64,000 nt of DNA from Alphaproteobacteria bacterium (GTDB lineage Bacteria > Pseudomonadota > Alphaproteobacteria > UBA8366 > GCA-2717185), in assembly GCA_012103325.1 (NCBI GenBank), contig WLWY01000001.1, positions 1,572,986 through 1,636,985 of the forward strand. The letters are read 5' to 3'. The translations under genes and the position numbers were made by a program. Positions 51,589-59,901 of the stretch are shown one piece after another. The notes beneath the pieces were generated by a model. The model made no database searches and was not told the origin of the DNA. It saw only the letters and a list, made by a program, of their open reading frames with translations. Numbering within the stretch: the first letter of the stretch is position 1; every line of letters starts with the position of its first letter.

Positions 51589-52275
51589 ATGAGCGATATT
51601 AGCATTCTCGAGGCGGAGCCGCGGGAACGGGCCGGCAAGGGGGCCGCCCGTGCCGAGCGTCGCGCCGGCCGGGTACCCTGCGTCATTTACGGTGCGAAGA
51701 AGGATCCGAGGAGTATCTCCATCGATCCGCTCGTTCTGGTCAAGAATTTGTCGGCGGGGGTTTTCTTTTCCACCGTCTACGAGGTTCAAATCAACGGTAG
51801 CGGCGACAAAGAACGTGTCCTGCCGCGTGATGTGCAGCTTCACCCGGTCACCGATGTGCCGCAGCATGTGGATTTCCTGCGTGTTACCAGCGCGACCAAG
51901 GTGACGGTCGAAGTGCCGTGCCGCTTCCTCAATGAGGAAGAGTCGGAAGGGCTGAAGCGCGGTGGCGTGCTCAATGTCGTGCGGTATGCGATCGAGGTGA
52001 ACTGCGCTGTCGACACCATTCCGCAGGAAATCGATGTCGACCTTACCGGTCTCGATATCGGTGACAGCGTCCACTTTAGCCACGTAAGCCTGCCGGACGG
52101 CGTTGAGCCGACCATTTCGGACCGTGATTTCACGATCGCGACTATTGCCGCACCGACTATCGTCGAGGAAGAGACGGAAGACGAGGAGGGCGAGGAAGGT
52201 CTCGACATGGAGGGCGGCGAAGGCGAAGGCGCTGCCGAAGCGGAAGGCGAAGGCGAGGCCCCCACCGAGGAGTAG
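51589..52275 (+). CDS. rplY: 50S ribosomal protein L25/Ctc with acidic tail
   Basis: LEAEPRERAGKGAARAERRAGRVPCVIYGAKKDP; HVDFLRV; C-terminal EEETEDEEGEEG... Confidence 0.96.
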   Translation: MSDISILEAEPRERAGKGAARAERRAGRVPCVIYGAKKDPRSISIDPLVLVKNLSAGVFFSTVYEVQINGSGDKERVLPRDVQLHPVTDVPQHVDFLRVTSATKVTVEVPCRFLNEEESEGLKRGGVLNVVRYAIEVNCAVDTIPQEIDVDLTGLDIGDSVHFSHVSLPDGVEPTISDRDFTIATIAAPTIVEEETEDEEGEEGLDMEGGEGEGAAEAEGEGEAPTEE

Positions 52276-52279
52276 TTCC

Positions 52280-52906
52280 GTGCTGTTGCTCGTTGGCCTG
52301 GGCAATCCCGGCCCGAAATACGAGAGGAACAGGCACAATATCGGGTTCATGGCGGTGGACGAAATCGTCCGCCGCCATTCCTTTAGCCCGTACCGCGCCC
52401 GGTTCCAATCGCTCGTCGCCGAAGGCACTCTGGGCGGCGACAAGGTGCTGGCGGTGAAGCCGACGACCTTCATGAACGAGTCGGGCCGCGCCGTGGGCGA
52501 AGCCATGCGCTATTACAAGCTCTTGCCCGAGGATATACTGGTGATCCATGACGAGCTCGATCTCGTCGCCGGTAAGTTGCGCATCAAACGGGGCGGCGGT
52601 GTCGCCGGCCATAACGGGCTGCGCAGTATCGACTCCCATATCGGCAAGGACTTTCACCGGCTGCGCTTCGGGATTGGGCACCCCGGTGACAAGGACCGGG
52701 TGCATAGCCACGTCCTCGGTGATTTCGGCAAGGCCGAATTGCAGCAGGCGGAAAAGATCGTCGATGCAATTGCCGAATGTGCCGAAAAGCTGGGCGCGCG
52801 AGAATTCGATGCCTTTATGACCCAGGTGTCGTTGATCTTGAAGCCGCCCAGACCTAAATCTGAAAAACCGGAAGCATCGGCTCCGGACCCCGCCTCGGAG
52901 TCGTAA
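52280..52906 (+). CDS. pth: Peptidyl-tRNA hydrolase
   Basis: LLLVGLGNPGPKYERNRHNIGFMAVDEI; KPTTFMNESGRAVGE; HDELDLVAGKLRIKRGGGVAGHNGLRSI; GTG start. Confidence 0.96.
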   Translation: MLLLVGLGNPGPKYERNRHNIGFMAVDEIVRRHSFSPYRARFQSLVAEGTLGGDKVLAVKPTTFMNESGRAVGEAMRYYKLLPEDILVIHDELDLVAGKLRIKRGGGVAGHNGLRSIDSHIGKDFHRLRFGIGHPGDKDRVHSHVLGDFGKAELQQAEKIVDAIAECAEKLGAREFDAFMTQVSLILKPPRPKSEKPEASAPDPASES

Positions 52907-52910
52907 CGCA

Positions 52911-54011
52911 ATGGGATTCAACTGTGGCATCGTCGGCTTGCCCAATGTCGGTAAGTCGACCCTTTTCAATGCTCTGACCGACACCGCCGCGGCGGAAGCG
53001 GCGAACTATCCGTTCTGCACGATCGAGCCGAATGTCGGCCGGGTGGCGGTGCCCGACGAGCGGCTGCAGCGTATTTTTACGATTACCGGCTCCGCCGAGA
53101 AAATTCCGACCCATCTCGAATTTGTGGATATCGCCGGGCTGGTCCGCGGCGCGTCCAAGGGCGAAGGGCTGGGTAATCAGTTCCTGGGCCATATCCGTAG
53201 TGTCGCCGCGATCATTCACGTGCTGCGCTGTTTCGAGAGCAGTGCGATTACCCATGTCGAGAAGACGGTCGATCCGATCCGCGATGCGGAAACCGTAGAA
53301 ACCGAACTTATGCTGGCGGACCTGGAGAGCTTGGAACGCCGTATCGAGCCGCTCGAAAAAAGGGCGACCTCGGGTGACAAGGAAGCCAAGACCAGCCTGC
53401 CCATTATGTGCCGTACCCTGGAAACGTTGCGCGATGGGCGTCCCGCGCGCACCGTCGAGTGCGCGCCTGAGGAATTACCGGTATTCCAGTCGTTGCAGTT
53501 GATTACCGCAAAACCCGTACTCTATGTCTGTAATGTCGATGAAGGCAGTGCCGCGACGGGTAATGCCCTGTCGCGGCGCGTCGCCGAAATGGCCGAGGCG
53601 TCCGGACAAGGGTGCGTGCTGATCTCGGCTGCCATCGAGGCGGAAGTGGCGGAGCTCGAGACCGAGGCGGAAAAGGCCGAATATCTCGAATCCCTGGGCC
53701 TGGAGGAAACCGGCCTGGCGCGGGTCATTCGCGCGGGCTATGCGTTGCTCGATCTTGCCACCTATTTCACGACGGGACCGAAGGAAAGCCGGGCCTGGAC
53801 GGTGTCGCATGGTATGGCGGCGCCCGATGCCGCCGGTGTCATTCACACCGACTTCAAGAAAGGCTTTATTCGCGCCGAGACGATCGCCTACGATGATTTC
53901 GTCGCCAACAACGGCGAGCAAGGTGCGAAAGATGCCGGACGCATGCGCCTCGAGGGAAAAGACTACATCGTGCAGGATGGCGACATAATGCTGTTCCGGT
54001 TCAACGTATAA
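52911..54011 (+). CDS. ychF: Redox-regulated ATPase YchF (Obg family)
   Basis: MGFNCGIVGLPNVGKSTLFNALT; DIAGLVRGASKGEGLGNQFLGHIR; C-terminal TGS domain. Confidence 0.97.
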   Translation: MGFNCGIVGLPNVGKSTLFNALTDTAAAEAANYPFCTIEPNVGRVAVPDERLQRIFTITGSAEKIPTHLEFVDIAGLVRGASKGEGLGNQFLGHIRSVAAIIHVLRCFESSAITHVEKTVDPIRDAETVETELMLADLESLERRIEPLEKRATSGDKEAKTSLPIMCRTLETLRDGRPARTVECAPEELPVFQSLQLITAKPVLYVCNVDEGSAATGNALSRRVAEMAEASGQGCVLISAAIEAEVAELETEAEKAEYLESLGLEETGLARVIRAGYALLDLATYFTTGPKESRAWTVSHGMAAPDAAGVIHTDFKKGFIRAETIAYDDFVANNGEQGAKDAGRMRLEGKDYIVQDGDIMLFRFNV

Positions 54012-54028
54012 GCAGGGAGAGCGAAAGC

Positions 54029-54697
54029 ATGGGAGAGAATATCAAATTGACTGCGAGCGACGGGCATAGCTTCGACGCCTACAAGGCCGTTCCCGCGGGC
54101 ACGCCGAAGGGCGGCATCGTCGTCATTCAGGAGATCTTCGGCGTTAATTCGCATATGCGCGAAGTGGCGGACAGCTATGCTGCCGACGGCTATCTGGCCA
54201 TCGCGCCGGCCGTGTTCGACCGCCAGGAAAGCAATGTCGAGTTGGGCTATACGGCGGACGACGTAACGGCCGGCCGGACCTTGAAGGACAGCGCCAGCTA
54301 TGACGCCGCAGTACTCGATCTCACAGCAGCGGTCGAAGCGGCGAGCGAAGGCGGCAAGGTTGGCACAGTCGGCTATTGCTGGGGCGGCACGCTGTCCTAT
54401 CTCTGCAGCACGCGGATCGGCGGCGTGTCGGGATCCGTCGTCTATTACGGCGGCCAGATCGTGCCGTTCAACGACGAGGCGCTGAAGACGCCCTGCCTCA
54501 TGCATTTCGGCGAACGCGACGCCGGTATCCCGCTCAGCGACGTGGATGCGATCAAGACGGCGCATCCCGAGGCGGACGTGCATGTCTATCCGGCCGATCA
54601 CGGCTTCAACTGCGATCACCGGGGCAGTTACGACGAAGCCTCCTGCAAATTGGCCCGCGAACGTACGGACGCGTTCTTCACCTCGAACTTGGCCTAA
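54029..54697 (+). CDS. Dienelactone hydrolase family protein
   Basis: IVVIQEIFGVNSHMREVADSYA; VGTVGYCWGGTLSYL; YPADHGFNCDHR. Confidence 0.93.
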   Translation: MGENIKLTASDGHSFDAYKAVPAGTPKGGIVVIQEIFGVNSHMREVADSYAADGYLAIAPAVFDRQESNVELGYTADDVTAGRTLKDSASYDAAVLDLTAAVEAASEGGKVGTVGYCWGGTLSYLCSTRIGGVSGSVVYYGGQIVPFNDEALKTPCLMHFGERDAGIPLSDVDAIKTAHPEADVHVYPADHGFNCDHRGSYDEASCKLARERTDAFFTSNLA

Positions 54698-54712
54698 GGT
54701 GGACGCGTACAG

Positions 54713-55105
54713 ATGATTACAGTCAGTGCCAAACAGCTCGTCGCTGAGGCAAATGCGGAAATCGAAACGCTTTCGGTCGAGGACGCGCTTGAACTGCAGG
54801 GAAACGAGGACGTGGTCCTCGTCGATATCCGCGACGTGCGCGAATTGAAACGGGAAGGGCGCGTGCCCGGCGCCAAGCATATGCCGCGCGGCATGTTGGA
54901 GTTCTGGGTCGATCCCGACAGCCCCTACTACCGCGAGGTCTTCGGCTCGGGGAAGAAGTTCGTGTTTTTCTGTGCCGGCGGATTGCGTTCGGCGTTGGCG
55001 ACGCAACAGCTACAGAAAATGGGGCTCACCCCAGTTGCTCATATCGGCGGTGGCTTCGCTGCCTGGCGGGATGCCGGCGGGCCGGTCGACAAGGACGAAG
55101 GCTAG
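54713..55105 (+). CDS. Rhodanese-like domain protein
   Basis: VVLVDIRDVRELKREGRVPGAKHMPRG; FVFFCAGGLRSALATQQLQKMG. Confidence 0.92.
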   Translation: MITVSAKQLVAEANAEIETLSVEDALELQGNEDVVLVDIRDVRELKREGRVPGAKHMPRGMLEFWVDPDSPYYREVFGSGKKFVFFCAGGLRSALATQQLQKMGLTPVAHIGGGFAAWRDAGGPVDKDEG

Positions 55106-55989
55106 CCGTTCAAGACGCGGCCGGCGACCGCGTCGAGCCGCGCCAGCATGTCGGGATCGCGGGCGTCCGGAGCCGTAATCATCGCCACGTCCAGGGCGGT
55201 GTGACAGCCCGCTTCGCAGGCGGTCGTGCGGCCGGACAAGCGCGGTGTCACCGCGCGGACCAGCGCCCGGGCCTTGTCGGCATTGGCCATCAGCACCTTG
55301 ATGACCGCCTCCACGCTGACCGCGTCATGATCGTCGTGCCAGCAATCGTAGTCGGTGACCATGGCGACGGTCGCGTAGCACATCTCCGCCTCGCGGGCGA
55401 GTTTCGCTTCGGGCATGTTGGTCATGCCGATCACGTCGCAGCCCCATTGCCGGTAGAGCATCGATTCGGCCCGGGTCGAGAACTGCGGCCCTTCCATGAC
55501 GAGATAGGTGCCGCCGCGTTTCATGGCGATACCGGAGTCGGCCGCCGCGGCTTCGATCCGGTCGCCGAGCCGCCGGCAAACTGGTTCCGCCATCGAAACG
55601 TGTGCGACGCAGCCCTCTCCGAAGAATGACTTCTCCCGTGCGAAGGAGCGGTCGATGAACTGGTCGACGATGACGAAATCGCCGGGTGCGAGATCCTCGC
55701 GCAGCGATCCGACTGCCGACAGCGAAATGATTTCGGTGACACCGAGCCGCTTCAGCGCATCGATATTGGCACGGAAATTGAGCGACGATGGCGATAGGGT
55801 ATGGCCGCGACCATGACGTGGCAGGAAGACGATTTTCTGTCCATCCAGGGAGCCGACGACAAACTCATCGGAGGGCGTGCCGAAGGGGGTGTCGACCCGT
55901 TCGCGCCGGACGTCTGTCAGCCCCTCGATATCGTATAGACCGCTGCCGCCGATAACGCCGACGATTGGCGGGCATCCTGGTTCGCTCAT
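55102..55989 (-). CDS. mtnP: S-methyl-5'-thioadenosine phosphorylase
   Basis: VIGGSGLYDIEGL; TPFGTPSDEF; LPRHGRGHTLSPSSLNFRANIDALKRLG; MTNMPEAKLAREAEMCYATVAMVTDYDCWH. Confidence 0.95.
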   Translation of the reverse strand: MSEPGCPPIVGVIGGSGLYDIEGLTDVRRERVDTPFGTPSDEFVVGSLDGQKIVFLPRHGRGHTLSPSSLNFRANIDALKRLGVTEIISLSAVGSLREDLAPGDFVIVDQFIDRSFAREKSFFGEGCVAHVSMAEPVCRRLGDRIEAAAADSGIAMKRGGTYLVMEGPQFSTRAESMLYRQWGCDVIGMTNMPEAKLAREAEMCYATVAMVTDYDCWHDDHDAVSVEAVIKVLMANADKARALVRAVTPRLSGRTTACEAGCHTALDVAMITAPDARDPDMLARLDAVAGRVLNG

Positions 55990-56057
55990 GCTGCATCCTT
56001 AACCTTCAAATTTAACCGTATTCGTAACAAAAAACTCTATTTGTAGATGTGCCATAA

Positions 56058-56139
56058 TATCGCGGCTAGGCCGATAGTTCACTTTGACGCCGGGAGTTTA
56101 CCGCAAAGCCGAAGGCTCACCATAGGGTGGAGCGTTTTT
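56058..56139 (+). ncRNA. Candidate intergenic small RNA ending in a hairpin plus T5
   Basis: TATCG...CGATA stem at 56058-56076 and GCTCACC-ATAG-GGTGGAGC followed by GTTTTT at 56115-56139; no convincing promoter. Confidence 0.25.
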
Positions 56140-56213
56140 GGCGAATCATTGGCAGAGCTCCCGAATGCTTCTTATTTTATATAATCAGTTATAAACTAGG
56201 TTTTACACCTATT

Positions 56214-57008
56214 TTATAGATCAAAATCGACGATAACGGGGACATGATCAGACGGTTTCTCGCCACTGCGCGACTGCCGAAGCACCGAAGCGCCCTTGAG
56301 GGATTTCTTCAGCGGCGGCGTGACCCAGATGTGATCGAGGCGTCGGCCGCGGTCCGAAGTATCCCAATCGCGCGCGCGATAGCTCCACCAACTGTACAGC
56401 CGCTCCTCCTCCGGGATGAAGTGGCGGACGGCGTCGACCCAATTGACCGTATCCTGTACCTGGCCCAGCTTCTCGACTTCGATGGGCGTGTGGGAGACGA
56501 CTTTCAGCAACTGCTTGTGCGACCAGACATCGGTCTCCAGCGGCGCGATATTCAGGTCGCCGACCAGGATCATCTTCTTGCGGGCCGAGCGGTTCTCGGG
56601 AAACCAGGCCGTCATCTCGTCGAGGAAGTCGAGCTTGTGTCCAAATTTCTCGTTTTTCTCCCGGTCGGGAATATCGCCGCCGGCAGGGATGTAGAAATTA
56701 TGCAGTTCTATTCCACCCGGCAGCGTGGCCGAGATGTGCCTGCAATCGCTCTTTCCGCACCACTCATTGCGCTGCACTTCCTTCAGCGGCACACGGGACA
56801 GGATCGCCACGCCGTTGTAGCTCTTCATGCCGCTGAACGCGATGTGCGGGTACCCCATCTCGCGAATCGCGTCGGCGGGGAAAAGATCATCCATGACCTT
56901 GGTTTCCTGCAGGCAGATGATATCCGGCTCGCTGGTCTTGGCGAGTGCCGCCACGCGATCGATTCGAAGCCGTACCGAGTTGATATTCCAAGTCGCGAGC
57001 CGCACCAA
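56214..57008 (-). CDS. xth: Exodeoxyribonuclease III
   Basis: RLATWNINSVRLRIDRV; DIICLQETKV; VGDLNIAPLETDVW; SDHVPVIVDF. Confidence 0.95.
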   Translation of the reverse strand: MVRLATWNINSVRLRIDRVAALAKTSEPDIICLQETKVMDDLFPADAIREMGYPHIAFSGMKSYNGVAILSRVPLKEVQRNEWCGKSDCRHISATLPGGIELHNFYIPAGGDIPDREKNEKFGHKLDFLDEMTAWFPENRSARKKMILVGDLNIAPLETDVWSHKQLLKVVSHTPIEVEKLGQVQDTVNWVDAVRHFIPEEERLYSWWSYRARDWDTSDRGRRLDHIWVTPPLKKSLKGASVLRQSRSGEKPSDHVPVIVDFDL

Positions 57009-57030
57009 TTTTCTCCCAATGTTTCCTGTT

Positions 57031-57720
57031 CTACTTCAGCGAAATATGCAGATCGTCGAGGCCGTCGACATGGCCTTCGAGTTTGTCGCCGCGTTCGATC
57101 GCCGCGACGCCGTCCGGTGTCCCCGTGAAGATCAAATCGCCGGCTTTGAGCTCGATCAGGCTCGACAGATAATTAATCGTTTCGGGAACGTTCCAAATCA
57201 TGTCGGCCAGGTCGCCCTTCTGCCGGGTTTCTCCATTCACGTTCAATCGAATCGTTCCGGCTTCGATATGACCGACTTCGGAGACCGGCCGGATGGCGGT
57301 AAGCGGTGCTGCATTATCGAACCCTTTCGAGAGATCCCAAGGGCGGCCCATATCCTTCGCGACGCCTTGCATGTCTCGCCGTGTTAGGTCCAGCCCGACA
57401 CTGTAACCGTAAATGCAGTCGTTCGCCGTCTCGACAGGAATGTTCCACCCACCGGATCCCAAGGCAACCACCAATTCGATTTCCGGATGCAGGTTCTTCG
57501 TTGCGACGGGATAGGGGACGTCACCGCCGTTCGGGACGATCGAATCGGCCGGCTTGGCGAAGAAGAAGGGTGGTTCGCGGTCCGGATCGTGGCCCATTTC
57601 CCGCGCATGTGCCGCGTAATTGCGGCCGACGCAGTAAATCCGCCGCACCGGGAAAAGCGCATCGGTCCCCGCGATCGGCAAGGCGGGTTTTTCCCAAAGG
57701 GGAATGGCGTACGAACTCAT
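57031..57720 (-). CDS. Fumarylacetoacetate hydrolase family protein
   Basis: IYCVGRNYAAHAREMG; PPFFFAKPADSIVPNG; EIELVVALG; DLIFTGTPDGVAAIERGD. Confidence 0.94.
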   Translation of the reverse strand: MSSYAIPLWEKPALPIAGTDALFPVRRIYCVGRNYAAHAREMGHDPDREPPFFFAKPADSIVPNGGDVPYPVATKNLHPEIELVVALGSGGWNIPVETANDCIYGYSVGLDLTRRDMQGVAKDMGRPWDLSKGFDNAAPLTAIRPVSEVGHIEAGTIRLNVNGETRQKGDLADMIWNVPETINYLSSLIELKAGDLIFTGTPDGVAAIERGDKLEGHVDGLDDLHISLK

Positions 57721-57816
57721 CTGGATCTCCTAAAGCGTCAGGGCGCGGTCGTCACGGTCGTATCAATACATACGGGCGTGCCGCGGCAAACGTCAAAAGA
57801 ATGTGAACCCCTTGGG

Positions 57817-58614
57817 TCAGGCAGCACGGAAGCCGCGCCGGGCACGATCACGGGCGGCACAGTGATCCCGGCAGGCATTGCCGAACGCTTCGAACATGGC
57901 GGCCGAAAGCGGCCATTTCAGCGGTTCGCGCCCTTCCGGGTGCCATTGCACGCCGAGCACGAAACCTTTGGCGGTGGGCATGCTGACGGCCTCGACCACA
58001 CCGTCATCGCTGACGGCTTCGACGAGCAGCGGCTCGGCCGGCTGGTCTATTGCTTGGGCGTGCAGCGAGTTGACCATGACCTCCCGCTCGCCGCCGGTCA
58101 GCTCCTCCATCATGCCGCCCGGTGAAATGACAATCGGGTGGCGAATGTGGTGCCGCTCGCCCATGGGCAGCGTCCTGTCCATGCGATGCTCGTTCTTGCC
58201 GGGCAGTTCATGGACCAGCGGATGCAATGTGCCCCCCAGTGCGACGTTCAGTTCCTGAACACCAAGACACACGGCGAACAGCGGCACGCCCGCCTCGATC
58301 GTTTTGCGAATCAGGGGCAGAACTGTGGCGTCCCGTTTGGGGTCATGCAGCGTGCCCTTGCGGCTCGGCGGGCCGCCATAATGGTGCGGTTCAACGTTTG
58401 GCGCGCCGCCGGTGAGGAACAGCCCGTCCAACCGCTCGACCAACGTGTCGAAACAATGATCTTCGCCCAGCGCGGGGATCAGGACAGGTGTGCACCCGGA
58501 GGCGCCGCAAATGGCTTCCGCGTAGTTACCGCCGACGCGATGCATACCGCGCTCGTCGTCTCGTGCGTAACTGGTGGGAATCCCGATAAGCGGGAGAAAA
58601 GCGTTTCTATCCAT
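57817..58614 (-). CDS. Gamma-glutamyl-gamma-aminobutyrate hydrolase/class I glutamine amidotransferase-like (peptidase C26)
   Basis: LDGLFLTGGAPNVEPHHYGG; PLFAVCLGVQELNVALGGTL; VLGVQWHPEGREPLKWP. Confidence 0.92.
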   Translation of the reverse strand: MDRNAFLPLIGIPTSYARDDERGMHRVGGNYAEAICGASGCTPVLIPALGEDHCFDTLVERLDGLFLTGGAPNVEPHHYGGPPSRKGTLHDPKRDATVLPLIRKTIEAGVPLFAVCLGVQELNVALGGTLHPLVHELPGKNEHRMDRTLPMGERHHIRHPIVISPGGMMEELTGGEREVMVNSLHAQAIDQPAEPLLVEAVSDDGVVEAVSMPTAKGFVLGVQWHPEGREPLKWPLSAAMFEAFGNACRDHCAARDRARRGFRAA

Positions 58615-58755
58615 GGACTAAAGGAATTATCACGCAACGCCCCGGGCGGCAAGGTCTCCGGCGATTTAAGGCGTCTCCGAGGCCACTTGCGTCTTCCGAC
58701 GGTTGCCGCGACCAGCACGCGGAAAGGCCACACTTAAAAAGCGTGATCGTGCTGA

Positions 58756-58769
58756 CTGATCAAGATCAA
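58756..58769. promoter_or_regulatory. Candidate FNR/FixK-type box TTGATCTTGATCAG
   Basis: Matches TTGAT-N4-ATCAA with one mismatch; intergenic. Confidence 0.4.
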
Positions 58770-58978
58770 TGCGTGTCAGAAAAATAAGATCTACCATTAT
58801 TGCCTTAATTGGACAGCCAAACGGGTGAGTTGGCCGCCCAGAGGTATGTCGGTGTTCGTTGCTGCATTTCGCGATAAAGCCGATTCTTTCGTTGAGACCG
58901 GCTTGCAGGCGAACAGCACCAGAAGAGGATGGCTTCGATAGATACGGAGCAAATGTGCAAAAACAGAGGAGAAAAATC

Positions 58979-59227
58979 TTGGATATTCAAAGACTGAAGA
59001 GTTTCTTGATGTGGTGCACGGTCATAAACGGAGCCCTGTTGGTCTTCTCAGTCGTAATAGGCATAGCGGCGCTGGATTTCGTTTACCAGTCGCATAGTGA
59101 GCTATTCTCCATTCCTGGAGAGGCCGTCGGAACGTCCTTCTACACGCTGCTGGGCTTGTTCAAACTCTTGTGGCTATTCTTCAATCTTATTCCGTATGTG
59201 GCTGTATCGATCATAAGCAGAAAGTAG
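58979..59227 (+). CDS. Small DUF6868-like membrane protein
   Basis: TTG start behind AGAGGAG; LDIQRLKSFLMWCTVINGALLVFSVVIGIAALDFVYQSHSELFSIPGEAVGTSFYTLLGLFKLLWLFFNLIPYVAVSII. Confidence 0.65.
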   Translation: MDIQRLKSFLMWCTVINGALLVFSVVIGIAALDFVYQSHSELFSIPGEAVGTSFYTLLGLFKLLWLFFNLIPYVAVSIISRK

Positions 59228-59283
59228 ACCCGGCTGTTACAGCTCGTTAGATGGCTGCTCGGCTATTTGCCGCCGCACATTAT

Positions 59284-59901
59284 CTAGTTCGAATTCTCCG
59301 GCAAGGGGCCATCGTACTCAAACAGGGTGTCGTTAAGCGGCACATCGAAATTCGGATTGATGAGCGTGGTGTCGGTCAAATTGCCCTGCGCATCAATTAC
59401 CTGCCACTTGCGTAGCTGCAGGGGGGCATCGGTGAAAATCAACATGACACGGCCGGCATCCGGCTGGTCGACCTGCTCGACCTCAACACGGAAAACGCTA
59501 TTGCCACGCCGGAACGACGCTACGCGGATCGAGCCGCCGAAGCGGATGTCCTTCTTTACGATGAAGTAGGCGGGGGTCCTTTCCACCGGCACGTACGTCG
59601 CTTCGTCGAGTTCCTTGTCGACATAGATGAACCATTTCCCATGGGTGATGATCAGGTACGGATCCGGCGGATCGTATTCGAAGCGCAGGCGGCCTGGGCG
59701 CTGCAAGTACATCGTGCCTTCGGAGTGGCTGCCGTCCGGGTTGGCCTGCACAAAGCGGGACTTGATCGTGCCCAATTCGTTCAGATAGGTCTCGATTCGA
59801 GAAAGATCGGCGTTCTCGGCGGACGTTAGGGCAAAGGCGGGTGCTGCAGTCGCGAACAGAAGCAGCAGGGCCGCGGCAACTTTGCACAACCCATTACGCA
59901 A
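59284..59901 (-). CDS. lolA: Outer-membrane lipoprotein carrier protein LolA-like
   Basis: Signal peptide KVAAALLLLFATAAPAFA; IKSRFVQANPDGSHSEGTMYLQRPGRLRFEYDPPDPYLIITHGKWFIYVDKEL; probable TTG start overlapping ftsK stop. Confidence 0.92.
   Translation of the reverse strand: MRNGLCKVAAALLLLFATAAPAFALTSAENADLSRIETYLNELGTIKSRFVQANPDGSHSEGTMYLQRPGRLRFEYDPPDPYLIITHGKWFIYVDKELDEATYVPVERTPAYFIVKKDIRFGGSIRVASFRRGNSVFRVEVEQVDQPDAGRVMLIFTDAPLQLRKWQVIDAQGNLTDTTLINPNFDVPLNDTLFEYDGPLPENSN

Noticed and set aside
56005-56028. TTAACC...TTTAACC half-sites that look like a CtrA box
   Set aside because: Spacing between TTAA elements is 9, not 7
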